A DNA stretch of 44,417 nt from an uncultured Lachnoanaerobaculum sp. (GTDB lineage: Bacteria > Bacillota > Clostridia > Lachnospirales > Lachnospiraceae): contig NZ_CALLVU010000051.1 of the NCBI RefSeq assembly GCF_938015485.1, positions 1 through 44,417 of the forward strand, given 5' to 3'. This document shows positions 1-8,449 of the stretch, one piece after another; within the stretch, counting starts at the first letter, position 1; the number at the start of each line of letters is the position of its first letter. The notes under the pieces are model-generated. The model saw only the letters and a program-made list of their open reading frames with translations, was not told where the DNA came from and did not search any database. The position numbers and the translations under genes were made by a program.

Positions 1-38
1 TCCATATTATAGACACAATTATTCATTATATTATAAGA

Positions 39-124
39 GCATTAGCGAATGGCTAATGCAGGTTTCAGAATTACTGGAACTACAAAGCTTTTTCATACTC
101 ATACCGGACAGTTTAACTGTCCGG
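39..124. other. Two unexplained hairpins
   Basis: Two perfect inverted repeats stand close together with no gene over them. The first pairs GCATTAGC (39-46) with GCTAATGC (52-59). The second is a 21-base palindrome, CCGGACAGTT/AACTGTCCGG around one central base (104-124), followed by a run of six C. Neither has a T-run on either strand, so they are not ordinary terminators. With the terminator at 141-168 they could be the 3' part of a structured RNA read from the left, but no known RNA family is recognised. The rest of 1-335 holds only AT-rich DNA and the two terminators. Confidence 0.45.
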
Positions 125-140
125 CCCCCCTAAAAATGTT

Positions 141-168
141 AAACCACCTTTTTCCCGGGTGGTTTTTT
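141..168 (+). terminator. Rho-independent terminator, plus strand
   Basis: AAACCACC (141-148) pairs with GGTGGTTT (158-165), followed by a T-run to 168. It reads correctly only on the plus strand, so it should end a transcript entering from the left of the window. Confidence 0.7.
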
Positions 169-270
169 CTTATATTGAATTTGAAACCGAGTTTCTTTAT
201 TGTTAGAAATGTAGCAATGTTCTGAAAGTACTTTCAATAATCTATGTTTTAATAGTTCTTATGATCATAT

Positions 271-300
271 AAAAAAGAGCCTACTTTGAAAGTAAGCCCC
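271..300 (-). terminator. Terminator of the rnf operon
   Basis: On the minus strand GGCTTACTTT pairs with AAAGTAGGCT (one G-U pair), followed by six T. It lies 36 bases past the rnfB stop and is the natural end of the rnf transcript. Confidence 0.75.
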
Positions 301-335
301 TATCTTAAAATAATTATTTCATTAAAATCTATATA

Positions 336-1151
336 TTACGCTGTCATTGCAAGCTTTCCGTCTACAACCTGAATAACCTTGGTCGGACACTTAGCCGCAC
401 ATTTTCCGCAATTTATACACTTGGAATAGTCTATAAGTGCAACATTTCCGTTCATATGTATTGCATCGCTCTCACAAGCCTTTACACACATAGTACATGC
501 GATACATCCTACCTCACATACTTCCTTAACGGCTTTACCCTTATCCTGTGAGTTACACTGTACAAATGTAAATGTCTCATAAGGTACAAGGTCGATAAGC
601 TTTTTAGGACAGGCCTCAACACATTTGCCGCAGGCAACACATTTTTCTCTGTCTACAAGCGCAATACCGTCCACTATATGAATAGAATCAAACTCACAAG
701 CCTTTACACATGAACCGAATCCCATACAACCGTAGCCGCAGGCCTTACCTCCCTGACCCGGAACATTCATAGCTGAATTACAGTCTGTAATACCGAAATA
801 TGTAAAGTTTTGCTTTGCTTTGTCACAAGTTCCCTTACATTTTACAAATGCAACCTCTTTTACGGCTTCACCTGCACTTACTCCCATAATCTCACCTATA
901 ATTGCCGCTACAGGAGGTCCTCCTACAGGACATTTGTTTACAGGAGCCTCACCTGCCGCAATAGCCTTTGCAAGACCGTCACAACCCGGATAACCGCAAC
1001 CTCCACAGTTGTTTCCCGGAAGTGCTTCTCTGACCGCTATCTCTTTTTCATCCACCTCTACTTTAAACTTCTCGCTGGCAACTCCAAGTAGGAGACCAAT
1101 AAGAATACCGACTATACCGACTACAGCCGCAGCAATAATTACACCGTTCAT
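336..1151 (-). CDS. rnfB: Rnf complex iron-sulfur subunit RnfB
   Basis: Iron-sulfur subunit of the Rnf complex, which couples oxidation of reduced ferredoxin by NAD+ to pumping of Na+ or H+ at the membrane. The 271-residue protein opens with one membrane segment (about residues 5-25). A four-cysteine cluster motif follows (CGGCGYPGC and a later C, about 49-75), then a Cys-rich middle part and several ferredoxin-type CxxCxxCxxxC motifs (for example CVACGKCVEACP and CINCGKCAAKCP), so it should carry many [4Fe-4S] clusters. The start has a GGAGG site six bases ahead. It is the last gene of rnfCDGEAB, as in clostridial rnf operons, and is followed by a terminator. Confidence 0.95.
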   Translation of the reverse strand: MNGVIIAAAVVGIVGILIGLLLGVASEKFKVEVDEKEIAVREALPGNNCGGCGYPGCDGLAKAIAAGEAPVNKCPVGGPPVAAIIGEIMGVSAGEAVKEVAFVKCKGTCDKAKQNFTYFGITDCNSAMNVPGQGGKACGYGCMGFGSCVKACEFDSIHIVDGIALVDREKCVACGKCVEACPKKLIDLVPYETFTFVQCNSQDKGKAVKEVCEVGCIACTMCVKACESDAIHMNGNVALIDYSKCINCGKCAAKCPTKVIQVVDGKLAMTA

Positions 1152-1161
1152 ATTTTTCCTC

Positions 1162-1740
1162 CTATTTTATAAGTCCTGAGAATCCTGTAAAGGCAATAGC
1201 CATAAGACCTGCAGTGATAAGTACAATAGGCATACCTGATACGGTGTGAGGAATATCATTGTGTTCAATCTTCTCTCTTACACCTGAAAGTAATACTATT
1301 GCCAAAGCAAAACCGCTGGCTGTACCTACACCATATACCAAGCTCTGTGCAAAATTATACTCTTTTGCAACATTGTCAAGTGCCACACCGAGCACTGCAC
1401 AGTTGGTTGTAATAAGAGGCAGGTATACACCGAGCGCCTCATAAAGTGAAGGCATATTTTTCTTTAAAACCATCTCAACAAACTGTACCAAAGCCGCAAT
1501 AACCAAGATAAATACGATAGTCTGCAGATATTCAAGATGCAATGGTATCAAAATATGTGCATATATAAGACTTGCCGCCATACTTGAAAGAGTGATAACG
1601 AATATAACCGCTGCACCCATACCTACGGAAGTCTCCGTCTTTTTTGATACACCGAGGAAAGGACACAGTCCCAAGAATCTGCTGAGCACTACGTTGTTTA
1701 CGAGTGCCGCACTAACCAAAAGTAAAATCAGTTGAGTCAT
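1162..1740 (-). CDS. rnfA: Rnf complex membrane subunit RnfA
   Basis: Integral membrane subunit of the Rnf ferredoxin:NAD+ oxidoreductase. The 192-residue protein is almost wholly hydrophobic, with about six membrane segments, and has the paired family signatures: NNVVLSRFLGLCPFLG near residues 15-30 and a second TNCAVLG segment near residue 112. RnfA and RnfE are homologous inverted-topology subunits, and both conserved cysteine-bearing half-helices are visible here. Its start codon shares one base with the stop of rnfE (TAATG), so the two are translationally coupled. Length is normal for the family. Confidence 0.95.
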   Translation of the reverse strand: MTQLILLLVSAALVNNVVLSRFLGLCPFLGVSKKTETSVGMGAAVIFVITLSSMAASLIYAHILIPLHLEYLQTIVFILVIAALVQFVEMVLKKNMPSLYEALGVYLPLITTNCAVLGVALDNVAKEYNFAQSLVYGVGTASGFALAIVLLSGVREKIEHNDIPHTVSGMPIVLITAGLMAIAFTGFSGLIK

Positions 1741-2561
1741 TATTTACCCTCCCCCGTATTTGCATTTTCTTTTGCTGCCTTTGCCTTAGCAAGAGCCTCT
1801 TCTTTTTTCTTCTTTGCTTCAAGTTCTTTCTTTTCAAGATCCATATCAATAGTGATATGGTTTTCAAGCTTAGCCTCACCGAAGCAAGCCGCACAGTTAC
1901 CTCCACATGCTATCTCGGATGTATTGCCTGTATTTGTAGCACTTGGAGCCTTGAAATGATTTTGTAATGCTGAAAGCAGCGCAAGTACAAAGAATGCACC
2001 CGGTGCAAGTACAAATATGGAAATTCTGTATCCGTCAGGAATAATTACTATACCGTTCGGGAATGATGCCGCAGGTAAAAATCCTTTTAAGAAAGTACCT
2101 CCACCTATAAGCTCTCTCACGATTCCTATACATGAGAGTGAAAGTGTGAATCCCAGACCCATTCCAAGTCCATCAAAGAATGAAGGGAGTGCAGGGTTCT
2201 TTGAAGCATAACTCTCCGCTCTACCGAGAATAATACAGTTAACAACTATAAGCGGTATATAGATACCCAGTGACTTATAAAGTTCAGGTGTATAGCCCTG
2301 CATTAAAAGCTGTACCACTGTAACCAAAGACGCAACGATAACTATAAACGCAGGGATTCTCACTCTGTCAGGTATTATATTTCTCATTGCTGAGATAATC
2401 AAATTTGAAAACATTAAAACGGCTGTTGTAGAAAGTCCCATACCGACGGCATTTACAAATGATGTGGTAACTGCAAGTGTAGGACACATACCTAACATCA
2501 GAACAAAGGTAGGATTTTCTTTGAATATACCGTTATATAAACGCTCTAAACTCTTGTTCAT
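1740..2561 (-). CDS. rnfE: Rnf complex membrane subunit RnfE, with Cys-rich tail
   Basis: Integral membrane subunit of the Rnf complex and partner of RnfA. Residues 1-200 are the usual six-helix RnfE core, with GMCPTLAVTTS near residue 24 and VNCIILGRAE near residue 107. The protein is 273 residues, longer than a typical RnfE of roughly 200-235. The extra part (about 205-273) has three cysteines at 219, 223 and 226 (CGGNCAAC), then a highly charged Lys/Glu/Ala stretch likely to be helical. The stop overlaps the rnfA start by one base. The extra cysteines could bind a metal or cluster, but nothing in the sequence proves this. Confidence 0.93.
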   Translation of the reverse strand: MNKSLERLYNGIFKENPTFVLMLGMCPTLAVTTSFVNAVGMGLSTTAVLMFSNLIISAMRNIIPDRVRIPAFIVIVASLVTVVQLLMQGYTPELYKSLGIYIPLIVVNCIILGRAESYASKNPALPSFFDGLGMGLGFTLSLSCIGIVRELIGGGTFLKGFLPAASFPNGIVIIPDGYRISIFVLAPGAFFVLALLSALQNHFKAPSATNTGNTSEIACGGNCAACFGEAKLENHITIDMDLEKKELEAKKKKEEALAKAKAAKENANTGEGK

Positions 2562-2570
2562 ATTTCCTCC

Positions 2571-3182
2571 TTATTCCAATATTGAATTAAAGTAAAGCGC
2601 TGCATTGACAGCATTTGTAACGGCACTGCTTGTGATGGTTGAACCGCTTATTGCAGCGATTTCATTGTCACCGCTTGCACTGCCCTTTACAAGCTTAAAC
2701 TCTTTTGTATTTTTGTTTGCATACTGAGAGTAGAAATCTTTTTCTCCGGCTCTCATACCAAGTCCCGGTGTCTCAGCCAATGTAAGGAATGTAATTCCCA
2801 CTACCGTACCGTCAGACTTAATACCTACTGAAAGCTGAACGGTACCGTTGTAACCGTCCTTTGATGTTGCGGTAATAACTCTTCCGACATTGTTTCCGGA
2901 GGCATCCTTTGCATCCACAACCTCATCAATAGTTACATGGCCGAAGCCTTTACCTGATATTTCATCTGCAGTCTCCGCAATCTTTGCTGTTTCCGCATCG
3001 CTTGCCTCAAAGTCTTTTGCATCCGGGAAAACCACTGCATAAGCTTCATTCTTTGCAGCCTTTGCGGCTGCCGCTATAGGTGCCTTTGTAATATCATATA
3101 CAAAGCCCAGTATAAGTCCTGAAATAAGGGTTATAGCAAATAAAATAATCGCATCTTTTATAAATCCTGATTGCTTTTTCAT
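2571..3182 (-). CDS. rnfG: Rnf complex FMN-binding subunit RnfG
   Basis: Flavoprotein subunit of the Rnf complex. The 203-residue protein has one N-terminal membrane segment (about residues 9-28) and an extracytoplasmic FMN-binding domain. The C-terminal AISGSTITSSAV matches the SGAT-type motif in which a threonine carries covalently bound FMN. The GMRAGE motif upstream of it is also typical. The start overlaps the rnfD stop by four bases (ATGA). The covalent flavin needs an ApbE-type flavin transferase, which is not encoded in this window. Confidence 0.93.
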   Translation of the reverse strand: MKKQSGFIKDAIILFAITLISGLILGFVYDITKAPIAAAAKAAKNEAYAVVFPDAKDFEASDAETAKIAETADEISGKGFGHVTIDEVVDAKDASGNNVGRVITATSKDGYNGTVQLSVGIKSDGTVVGITFLTLAETPGLGMRAGEKDFYSQYANKNTKEFKLVKGSASGDNEIAAISGSTITSSAVTNAVNAALYFNSILE

Positions 3183-4138
3183 GCCTTCTTTGCCTCCCTT
3201 CCGAATGCCTTAGGTAATGTTGCTTTTTCAATCAAAGGTGCCACTATATTTCCGATAATGATTGCATATGATACACCTTCCGCATTACCTCCGAAAAGTC
3301 TGAACAATCCTGTCAATATACCTATAAATACAGCAAAGTAAACCTGTCCCATCTTTGTTACCGGAGTACTTACATAGTCTGTTGCCATAAAGAACGCACC
3401 GAAGATAAGTCCGCCGCCAAGTACATGATAAAGTACAGTTGTAGGGTTGTGATCACCGAAAATAAATACAAACACAGCTACTGTTGCAATATATATAAGA
3501 GGTATTCTAAGTGAAATAACCTTTCTTACCACCAAATAGATCGCACCGATAAGAAGCGCAATTGTTGAAACCTCTCCTATTGTTCCCGGTATTCTGCCGA
3601 GGAAAATATTCAAAAGTTTGTACTGATCAAGTGCCTTTTCTATACCGTTCGCTCTTAAGAATCCGAGCGGTGTAGGTGTTGATGTTGAATCAAACTTCAG
3701 TGCTGTTGAGCTGAAGTTTGTCATAGCTCCCGCAAAAGATATAAGCATAAAGCATCTTGCTGCAAGTGCCGGATTCATAAAGTTCTGACCGAGTCCGCCG
3801 TAGAGCTGCTTTACAACTATTATTGCAAACACACCGCCAAGTATAGGCATCCACACAGGAATCTGCGGCGGCATATTGAGGGCTAATATAAGTCCTGTAA
3901 CTACAGCTGAAAAATCTCCTATAGTTATCGGTTTATTCATAAATTTCTCATATAAGTATTCAGCAAGTACACATGAAAGAACTGTACATATAACAACTAT
4001 AAGTGCAGAAATACCGAATTGAAAGCATCCGAAAGCCAATGTCGGAATCATTGCAATGCAGACATCCTTCATGATACCGGCGGTAGATGAATTGTCCCTT
4101 ACATGAGGAGATGATGAAACATTAAATTTGCTTGCCAT
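3179..4138 (-). CDS. rnfD: Rnf complex flavin-binding membrane subunit RnfD
   Basis: Membrane subunit of the Rnf complex, homologous to NqrB, with about nine or ten hydrophobic segments in 319 residues. Family marks include the QLYGGLGQNFMNPALAAR segment and the STSTPTPLG stretch near residue 150, which stands where other RnfD proteins have the flavinylated SGATPL-type motif. The precise alanine-threonine form is changed here, although a threonine is kept. The start overlaps the rnfC stop by one base and the stop overlaps the rnfG start by four, so rnfC, rnfD and rnfG are tightly coupled. Confidence 0.93.
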   Translation of the reverse strand: MASKFNVSSSPHVRDNSSTAGIMKDVCIAMIPTLAFGCFQFGISALIVVICTVLSCVLAEYLYEKFMNKPITIGDFSAVVTGLILALNMPPQIPVWMPILGGVFAIIVVKQLYGGLGQNFMNPALAARCFMLISFAGAMTNFSSTALKFDSTSTPTPLGFLRANGIEKALDQYKLLNIFLGRIPGTIGEVSTIALLIGAIYLVVRKVISLRIPLIYIATVAVFVFIFGDHNPTTVLYHVLGGGLIFGAFFMATDYVSTPVTKMGQVYFAVFIGILTGLFRLFGGNAEGVSYAIIIGNIVAPLIEKATLPKAFGREAKKA

Positions 4139-5484
4139 TATTTCCCCTCCTTCTTTGCTGCTGCAGCTCTTCTCTTTGCCGCTACAGCCTGACGCATATA
4201 TTTAAATCCCTGTGTAAGCGGTCTCTTTGCCGGACATACATAGGCACATGAACCGCATTCCACACATTCCATACCGTTTAACTTCTCAAACCCCCCAGTA
4301 TCGTCTGCAAGCGCCTTTTCCATCATAAGCACCGGAACAAGGAAGCTTGGACAAGCGTCAACACATCTTCCGCATTTGATACAAGGTGTATCAGGATTAT
4401 CCTCAACTTCATCGTTTACAAATGTTGTTATGGAGGATGATGCCTTTGTGACAGGTATATCCAGTGTAAAGAGCGCCTGACCCATCATAGGTCCTCCGGA
4501 AAGAACTTTTCTCGGCTCTTTTTTAAAGCCTCCTGCGGCCTCTATAAGCTCCTGATAGTTCATACCTGTTCTGACTTTGAAGTTCTGCGGTGTTGTAATC
4601 GCATCACCTGTTATTGTAACAATTCTTCTGATAAGCGGTGTAGACTCCACTACCGCATTATAAATAGATATAACGGTATCGGTATTGTCCACTATACATC
4701 CCACATCCGCAGGTAACTTACTTGAGTTTAACTTTCTTCCTGTACAGGCATAGATAAGTGAACGCTCACCGCCTTGCGGATACTTTGTATAAAGCTCCAC
4801 CACTTCTATCTTTGACTCGTTTTTCACAAGTTCTCTAAGTTTTTCAACAGCTTTAGGCTTATTGTTTTCAATTCCTATAATACCCTTTGCATTAGGGAAA
4901 AGTTGAAGTATAACTTTCAGTCCTCCGACTATTTTTTCAGGTTCTTCCATCATAAGTCTGTAGTCGCTTGTAAGATAAGGCTCACACTCCGCACCGTTTA
5001 CAATGATATAATCAATCTCATTTTCATTCTTCGGTGAAAGCTTTACATGTGTAGGGAATCCCGCACCTCCAAGACCTACTATGCCTGCCGCTTTCACTAT
5101 GTTTCTGATTTCATCCTTAGAAAGCTTGGTGTAATCTCTTTTTTCTCCGAAACCTTCTATTGCACGGTACTCTTTATCATCTTCGATGATAACGGAATTC
5201 ACCATTGAACCGTTAGCGACTCTTCTCGGCTCGATTTTTTTCACTTTTCCGGACACTGAGCTTACTACATTGGCTGAAATAAACCCTCCGGCCTCTGCAA
5301 TGATTTGTCCGACCAGCACTTCATCTCCAACAGCCACCAAAGGTTTTGCAGGTGCACCGATATGTTGAACTAACGGAAAAACCATCTCGGTACCCTTCGG
5401 TTGTAGCACTGTTATAGGGTGTTCCATTGAAAGTTCCTTACCTTCATACGGATGAACACCACCAATAAATGTAGCTAATCCCAT
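4138..5484 (-). CDS. rnfC: Rnf complex NADH-binding subunit RnfC
   Basis: Peripheral subunit that transfers electrons to NAD+. The 448-residue protein starts with the GGVHPYEGKE segment, has the glycine-rich GLGGAGFPTHVK nucleotide-binding motif near residue 137, the VNGAECEPYLTSDYR signature after it, and two [4Fe-4S] motifs near the C-terminus (CIKCGRCVDACP and CVECGSCAYVCP). A Lys/Ala-rich tail ends the protein. It is the first gene of the operon, with an AGAGGAG site ahead of the ATG and a leader of nearly 200 bases. Confidence 0.95.
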   Translation of the reverse strand: MGLATFIGGVHPYEGKELSMEHPITVLQPKGTEMVFPLVQHIGAPAKPLVAVGDEVLVGQIIAEAGGFISANVVSSVSGKVKKIEPRRVANGSMVNSVIIEDDKEYRAIEGFGEKRDYTKLSKDEIRNIVKAAGIVGLGGAGFPTHVKLSPKNENEIDYIIVNGAECEPYLTSDYRLMMEEPEKIVGGLKVILQLFPNAKGIIGIENNKPKAVEKLRELVKNESKIEVVELYTKYPQGGERSLIYACTGRKLNSSKLPADVGCIVDNTDTVISIYNAVVESTPLIRRIVTITGDAITTPQNFKVRTGMNYQELIEAAGGFKKEPRKVLSGGPMMGQALFTLDIPVTKASSSITTFVNDEVEDNPDTPCIKCGRCVDACPSFLVPVLMMEKALADDTGGFEKLNGMECVECGSCAYVCPAKRPLTQGFKYMRQAVAAKRRAAAAKKEGK

Positions 5485-5687
5485 ATTTTTCTCCTCTTCC
5501 TATCCGGGTAAAAAATGTAATTTAAAGCAATATACAAGTACATATAATGTCAACTCACAAGCAGATTACTAAAGCAAATCATAATCTCTTAAAACACAAA
5601 TAAACCAAGAAGCCGCAAAAATTCTTAGTCATTCGGTATATCACCGTCAAAAGCATTTTATCACCCACATTTTTCTTTATTATACCA
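5485..5687 (-). promoter_or_regulatory. rnf promoter and long leader with two hairpins
   Basis: An extended -10 (TGG-TATAAT, 5679-5687) is the best promoter ahead of rnfC and would give a leader of about 190 bases. Inside the leader two hairpins follow each other: CGGT/ACCG (5634-5646) and CTAAGAA/TTCTTGG with a ten-base loop (5605-5628). A second possible -35 (TTGACA) lies at 5548-5553, nearer the gene, but its -10 is poor. The DNA from 5690 to 5900 is very AT-rich and I see nothing else in it. Confidence 0.5.
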
Positions 5688-5901
5688 TATTTGTACAAAC
5701 TTAAAGGTGATTATCAAGAATTTATATTGCACTTTTTTGCATACATTGTACAAAATTATATATCCTATGTACCTATTGCAAAATATTATGTAATATAAAC
5801 CTATATATCATCTCTTTACTATACTACACTTAGTCTATAATTTTATACATATAATTTCAATCTAAATAAAAATAATATAGCAAAAATATTTTTTTGAAAA
5901 C

Positions 5902-5942
5902 AAAAAACTACCGCCTTTGATTCCAAAAGCGATAGTTTTTTA
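5902..5942 (-). terminator. Terminator of argS
   Basis: On the minus strand AAAACTATCGC pairs with GCGGTAGTTTT across a short loop, followed by a T-run. It begins directly after the argS stop. Confidence 0.85.
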
Positions 5943-7712
5943 TTACATCTTATCAGGTGCTTCTATTCCAAGTAAGTTTATAGCTGTTTCAAGTATTTCC
6001 TTTGTTAACAGAATAGTTGCCAGATATCCCTTTTTCTTTTTCTCATCACTCTCTGTAAGTATCTTAATCTCATGATAGAATGAATTGAATGTGTTTGAAA
6101 CCGAATATATAAACTGACATATTCTATGCGGTGCCAGCTCTTCCCATGCCGTCTTCATAACCTCATTGTACTGTGACAATTCCATATAAAGTTTCTTATG
6201 AATATCTTCCAGCGGTACTGTCAAGTCATTAAGACTTATCTGTTGTGAACTGCTTTCATAATACTTTTCCAATATAGACTTTATTCTGACTATTGTATAT
6301 AGGATATAAGGTCCTGTATTTCCTTCAAATGAAGTGAATCTGTCAATATCGAATACATAGTCCTTTGCAGCCTGATTGCTCAGATCCGCATACTTTATAG
6401 CGGCAAGTCCTACAATCTTTGCGGTATTTCTTGCCTCTTCATCTGATATGTCTCGACTTTGTTTTATCTTTGCAAAAACCTCGTCTGCAATATCATTTAT
6501 AACGGCTTCCAGACGAACTACGCCTCCGTCTCTTGTCTTTAGAGGCTTGCCGTCCTTACCGTTGATAGTACCGAAACCTATATACTTAAGCTCATGATTC
6601 TCCGGTACAATCCCGGCTATCCTTGCCACTCTGAAAAACTGTGTATAGTGAAGTTCCTGTCTTTTATCGGCTATATAGATGTACTCATCAGGAGAATAAA
6701 GCTTTTCTCTTTCCACAAGTGTACCGAGATCCGAAGTAGCATAGAGTGCCGCACCGTCCGACTTTCTGATAATACATGGAGGTAATTCCTTCTTATCTCC
6801 CTCCACACCTATATCAACTACAAGTGCACCCTCCGATACTCTTGCAATCTTTCTGTCTTCAAGGTCCTTTATAAGAGCAGGGATATACGGATCCGCATCC
6901 GATTCACCCTTCCAAAGGTCAAAATCCACAAGCAGTGAACCGTAGTTTTTCTTCAAATCCTCTACAGACAAATCCATAATATGCTGCCAAATAGCTCTGT
7001 AAGGTTTGTATCCCTTTTGAAGCTCCAATGTGGCTTCCTGTGCCCTTTGCTTAAAGTTCTCGTCCGCCTTTGATTTTTTGGAAGCTGCAGGATATATCTC
7101 CTCAAGATCGTTCAATGTAAACGGCGCCTCCTTAGGATACTCTCCGTCAAAGTCTTTCTTAAAATATACAAGCTCAGGATTTCTTTCTCTCAACTCTTCT
7201 ATTATAAGTCCCATCTGAAGGCCCCAGTCACCCAGATGCACATCAGATATCACTTCATTTCCGAAGAATCTTCCCATCCTCTTTAGACACTCACCTATAA
7301 TGGCCGAACGAAGATGCCCTATATGCAAAGGCTTTGCCACGTTTGCACCGCCGTAGTCAATCATTATTTTCTTTGAAGGATTGTCCGGTTCCACTCCGTA
7401 TTTTTCAGAGTTTGACATATCCTTAATGTACTTTTCTATAAAAGAGGCACTTATATTTATATTGATAAATCCCGGCATAACAGCCTCTACTTTATCAAAG
7501 CTCTCACTTCCTTTTAAAAGTTCCGCAACTTCATTTGCAATATCAATAGGTTTTTTCTTAAACACCTTAGCAGCCGCCATTGCACCGTTACACTGATATT
7601 CACACAGGTCAGGCCTGTTTGAAATATTGACCTTACCGTACTTGTCGTCACCATACAATTTTGCAAAGGCGGATTTTAATTCATCTGAAATCAATTCTAT
7701 AATTGTCTTCAT
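5943..7712 (-). CDS. argS: Arginyl-tRNA synthetase
   Basis: Charges tRNA-Arg with arginine in the cytoplasm (class I synthetase). The N-terminal Arg-specific domain is followed by the HIGH motif in KPLHIGHLRSA, the catalytic core, a KMSKS-equivalent loop that has lost the consensus (KPLKTRDGG, as in many ArgRS), and the C-terminal helical anticodon-binding domain with FTSFEGNTGPYILY. I start it at ATG 7712, giving 589 residues. A GGAGA site lies just ahead, and the longer frame to 7802 would run through the efp terminator. A 14-base perfect palindrome (7743-7756) sits in its 5' region. Confidence 0.95.
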   Translation of the reverse strand: MKTIIELISDELKSAFAKLYGDDKYGKVNISNRPDLCEYQCNGAMAAAKVFKKKPIDIANEVAELLKGSESFDKVEAVMPGFININISASFIEKYIKDMSNSEKYGVEPDNPSKKIMIDYGGANVAKPLHIGHLRSAIIGECLKRMGRFFGNEVISDVHLGDWGLQMGLIIEELRERNPELVYFKKDFDGEYPKEAPFTLNDLEEIYPAASKKSKADENFKQRAQEATLELQKGYKPYRAIWQHIMDLSVEDLKKNYGSLLVDFDLWKGESDADPYIPALIKDLEDRKIARVSEGALVVDIGVEGDKKELPPCIIRKSDGAALYATSDLGTLVEREKLYSPDEYIYIADKRQELHYTQFFRVARIAGIVPENHELKYIGFGTINGKDGKPLKTRDGGVVRLEAVINDIADEVFAKIKQSRDISDEEARNTAKIVGLAAIKYADLSNQAAKDYVFDIDRFTSFEGNTGPYILYTIVRIKSILEKYYESSSQQISLNDLTVPLEDIHKKLYMELSQYNEVMKTAWEELAPHRICQFIYSVSNTFNSFYHEIKILTESDEKKKKGYLATILLTKEILETAINLLGIEAPDKM

Positions 7713-7742
7713 ACTTCTCCACTTGAATTTTATGTTTTGTAA

Positions 7743-7756
7743 GCCTTTATAAAGGC
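7743..7756. promoter_or_regulatory. Perfect palindrome ahead of argS
   Basis: GCCTTTATAAAGGC is a perfect 14-base palindrome between the efp terminator and the argS start. It could be an operator or a short leader hairpin for argS. There is no matching regulator in the window and no T-box sequence here. Confidence 0.3.
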
Positions 7757-7775
7757 CTTCGAACTTCACTGTTAC

Positions 7776-7800
7776 AAAAAAGGACGGTCCTAAGACCGCC
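7776..7800 (-). terminator. Terminator of efp
   Basis: GGCGGTC pairs with GACCGTCC on the minus strand, followed by six T (7781 down to 7776). It separates the galK-to-efp run from argS. Confidence 0.9.
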
Positions 7801-7813
7801 AAATACTAAATCA

Positions 7814-8374
7814 TTAAACTCTTGAAAGATACTCACCTGTTCTTGTATCAATCTTGATCTTATCACCAAGATTTACAAACAACGGAACATATACTGTAGC
7901 ACCTGTCTCAACTGTTGCAGGCTTTGTAGCTCCCTGTGCCGTATTTCCGGCAAATCCCGGCTCTGTATCTGTGATTTCCAACTCTACAAACAATGGCGGC
8001 TCTACTGAAAATACATTGCCGTTGAATGAACAAATCTTGACCATCTCATTTTCTTTTACAAACTTAAGTGCATCTCCGACCTTGTCCTTGTTGAGTGCTA
8101 TCTGGTCAAATGTCTCTACATTCATAAAGTTGTACATATCACCGTCTGAATACAGATACTGCATATCCGCTCTGTCAATTCTTGCCTGTGGGAATTTCTC
8201 AGTAGGTCGGAAAGTTCTCTCAACAACGCTACCTGTGATTACATTCTTAATCTTTGTACGAACGAATGCAGCTCCCTTTCCCGGCTTAACATGCTGGAAC
8301 TCAAGAATCTGAAAAACCTGACCCTCCTCAATCTCCAATGTCAAACCATTTTTAAAATCACCTGCTGAAACCAT
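7814..8374 (-). CDS. efp: Translation elongation factor P
   Basis: Binds stalled ribosomes between the P and E sites and helps form peptide bonds at proline runs. The 186-residue length is standard. The N-terminal KOW-like domain carries KPGKGAAFVRTKIKN, whose tip lysine is the residue modified in many bacteria, and two OB domains follow, ending in the usual KIDTRTGEYLSRV. The start has a strong AGGAGG site. It is the last gene of a run that begins at galK or further upstream, 75 bases after aroQ, and is closed by a terminator. Pairing of aroQ with efp is common in Firmicutes. Confidence 0.97.
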   Translation of the reverse strand: MVSAGDFKNGLTLEIEEGQVFQILEFQHVKPGKGAAFVRTKIKNVITGSVVERTFRPTEKFPQARIDRADMQYLYSDGDMYNFMNVETFDQIALNKDKVGDALKFVKENEMVKICSFNGNVFSVEPPLFVELEITDTEPGFAGNTAQGATKPATVETGATVYVPLFVNLGDKIKIDTRTGEYLSRV

Positions 8375-8449
8375 TTATATCTCCTCCTAAACTTTCATGC
8401 GATACTCACGATATTTTATAACAATTTTTAATTCAAATCAAGCTAAAAT

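Noticed and set aside
7713..7802. The longer N-terminus of argS.
   Set aside because: It would be read through the efp terminator, lacks a ribosome binding site, and adds residues not seen in ArgRS.
7854..8312. A plus-strand ORF of 152 codons opposite efp, and similar long plus-strand frames elsewhere.
   Set aside because: They lie wholly inside well-supported genes, have no ribosome binding sites, and their translations show no recognisable domains.
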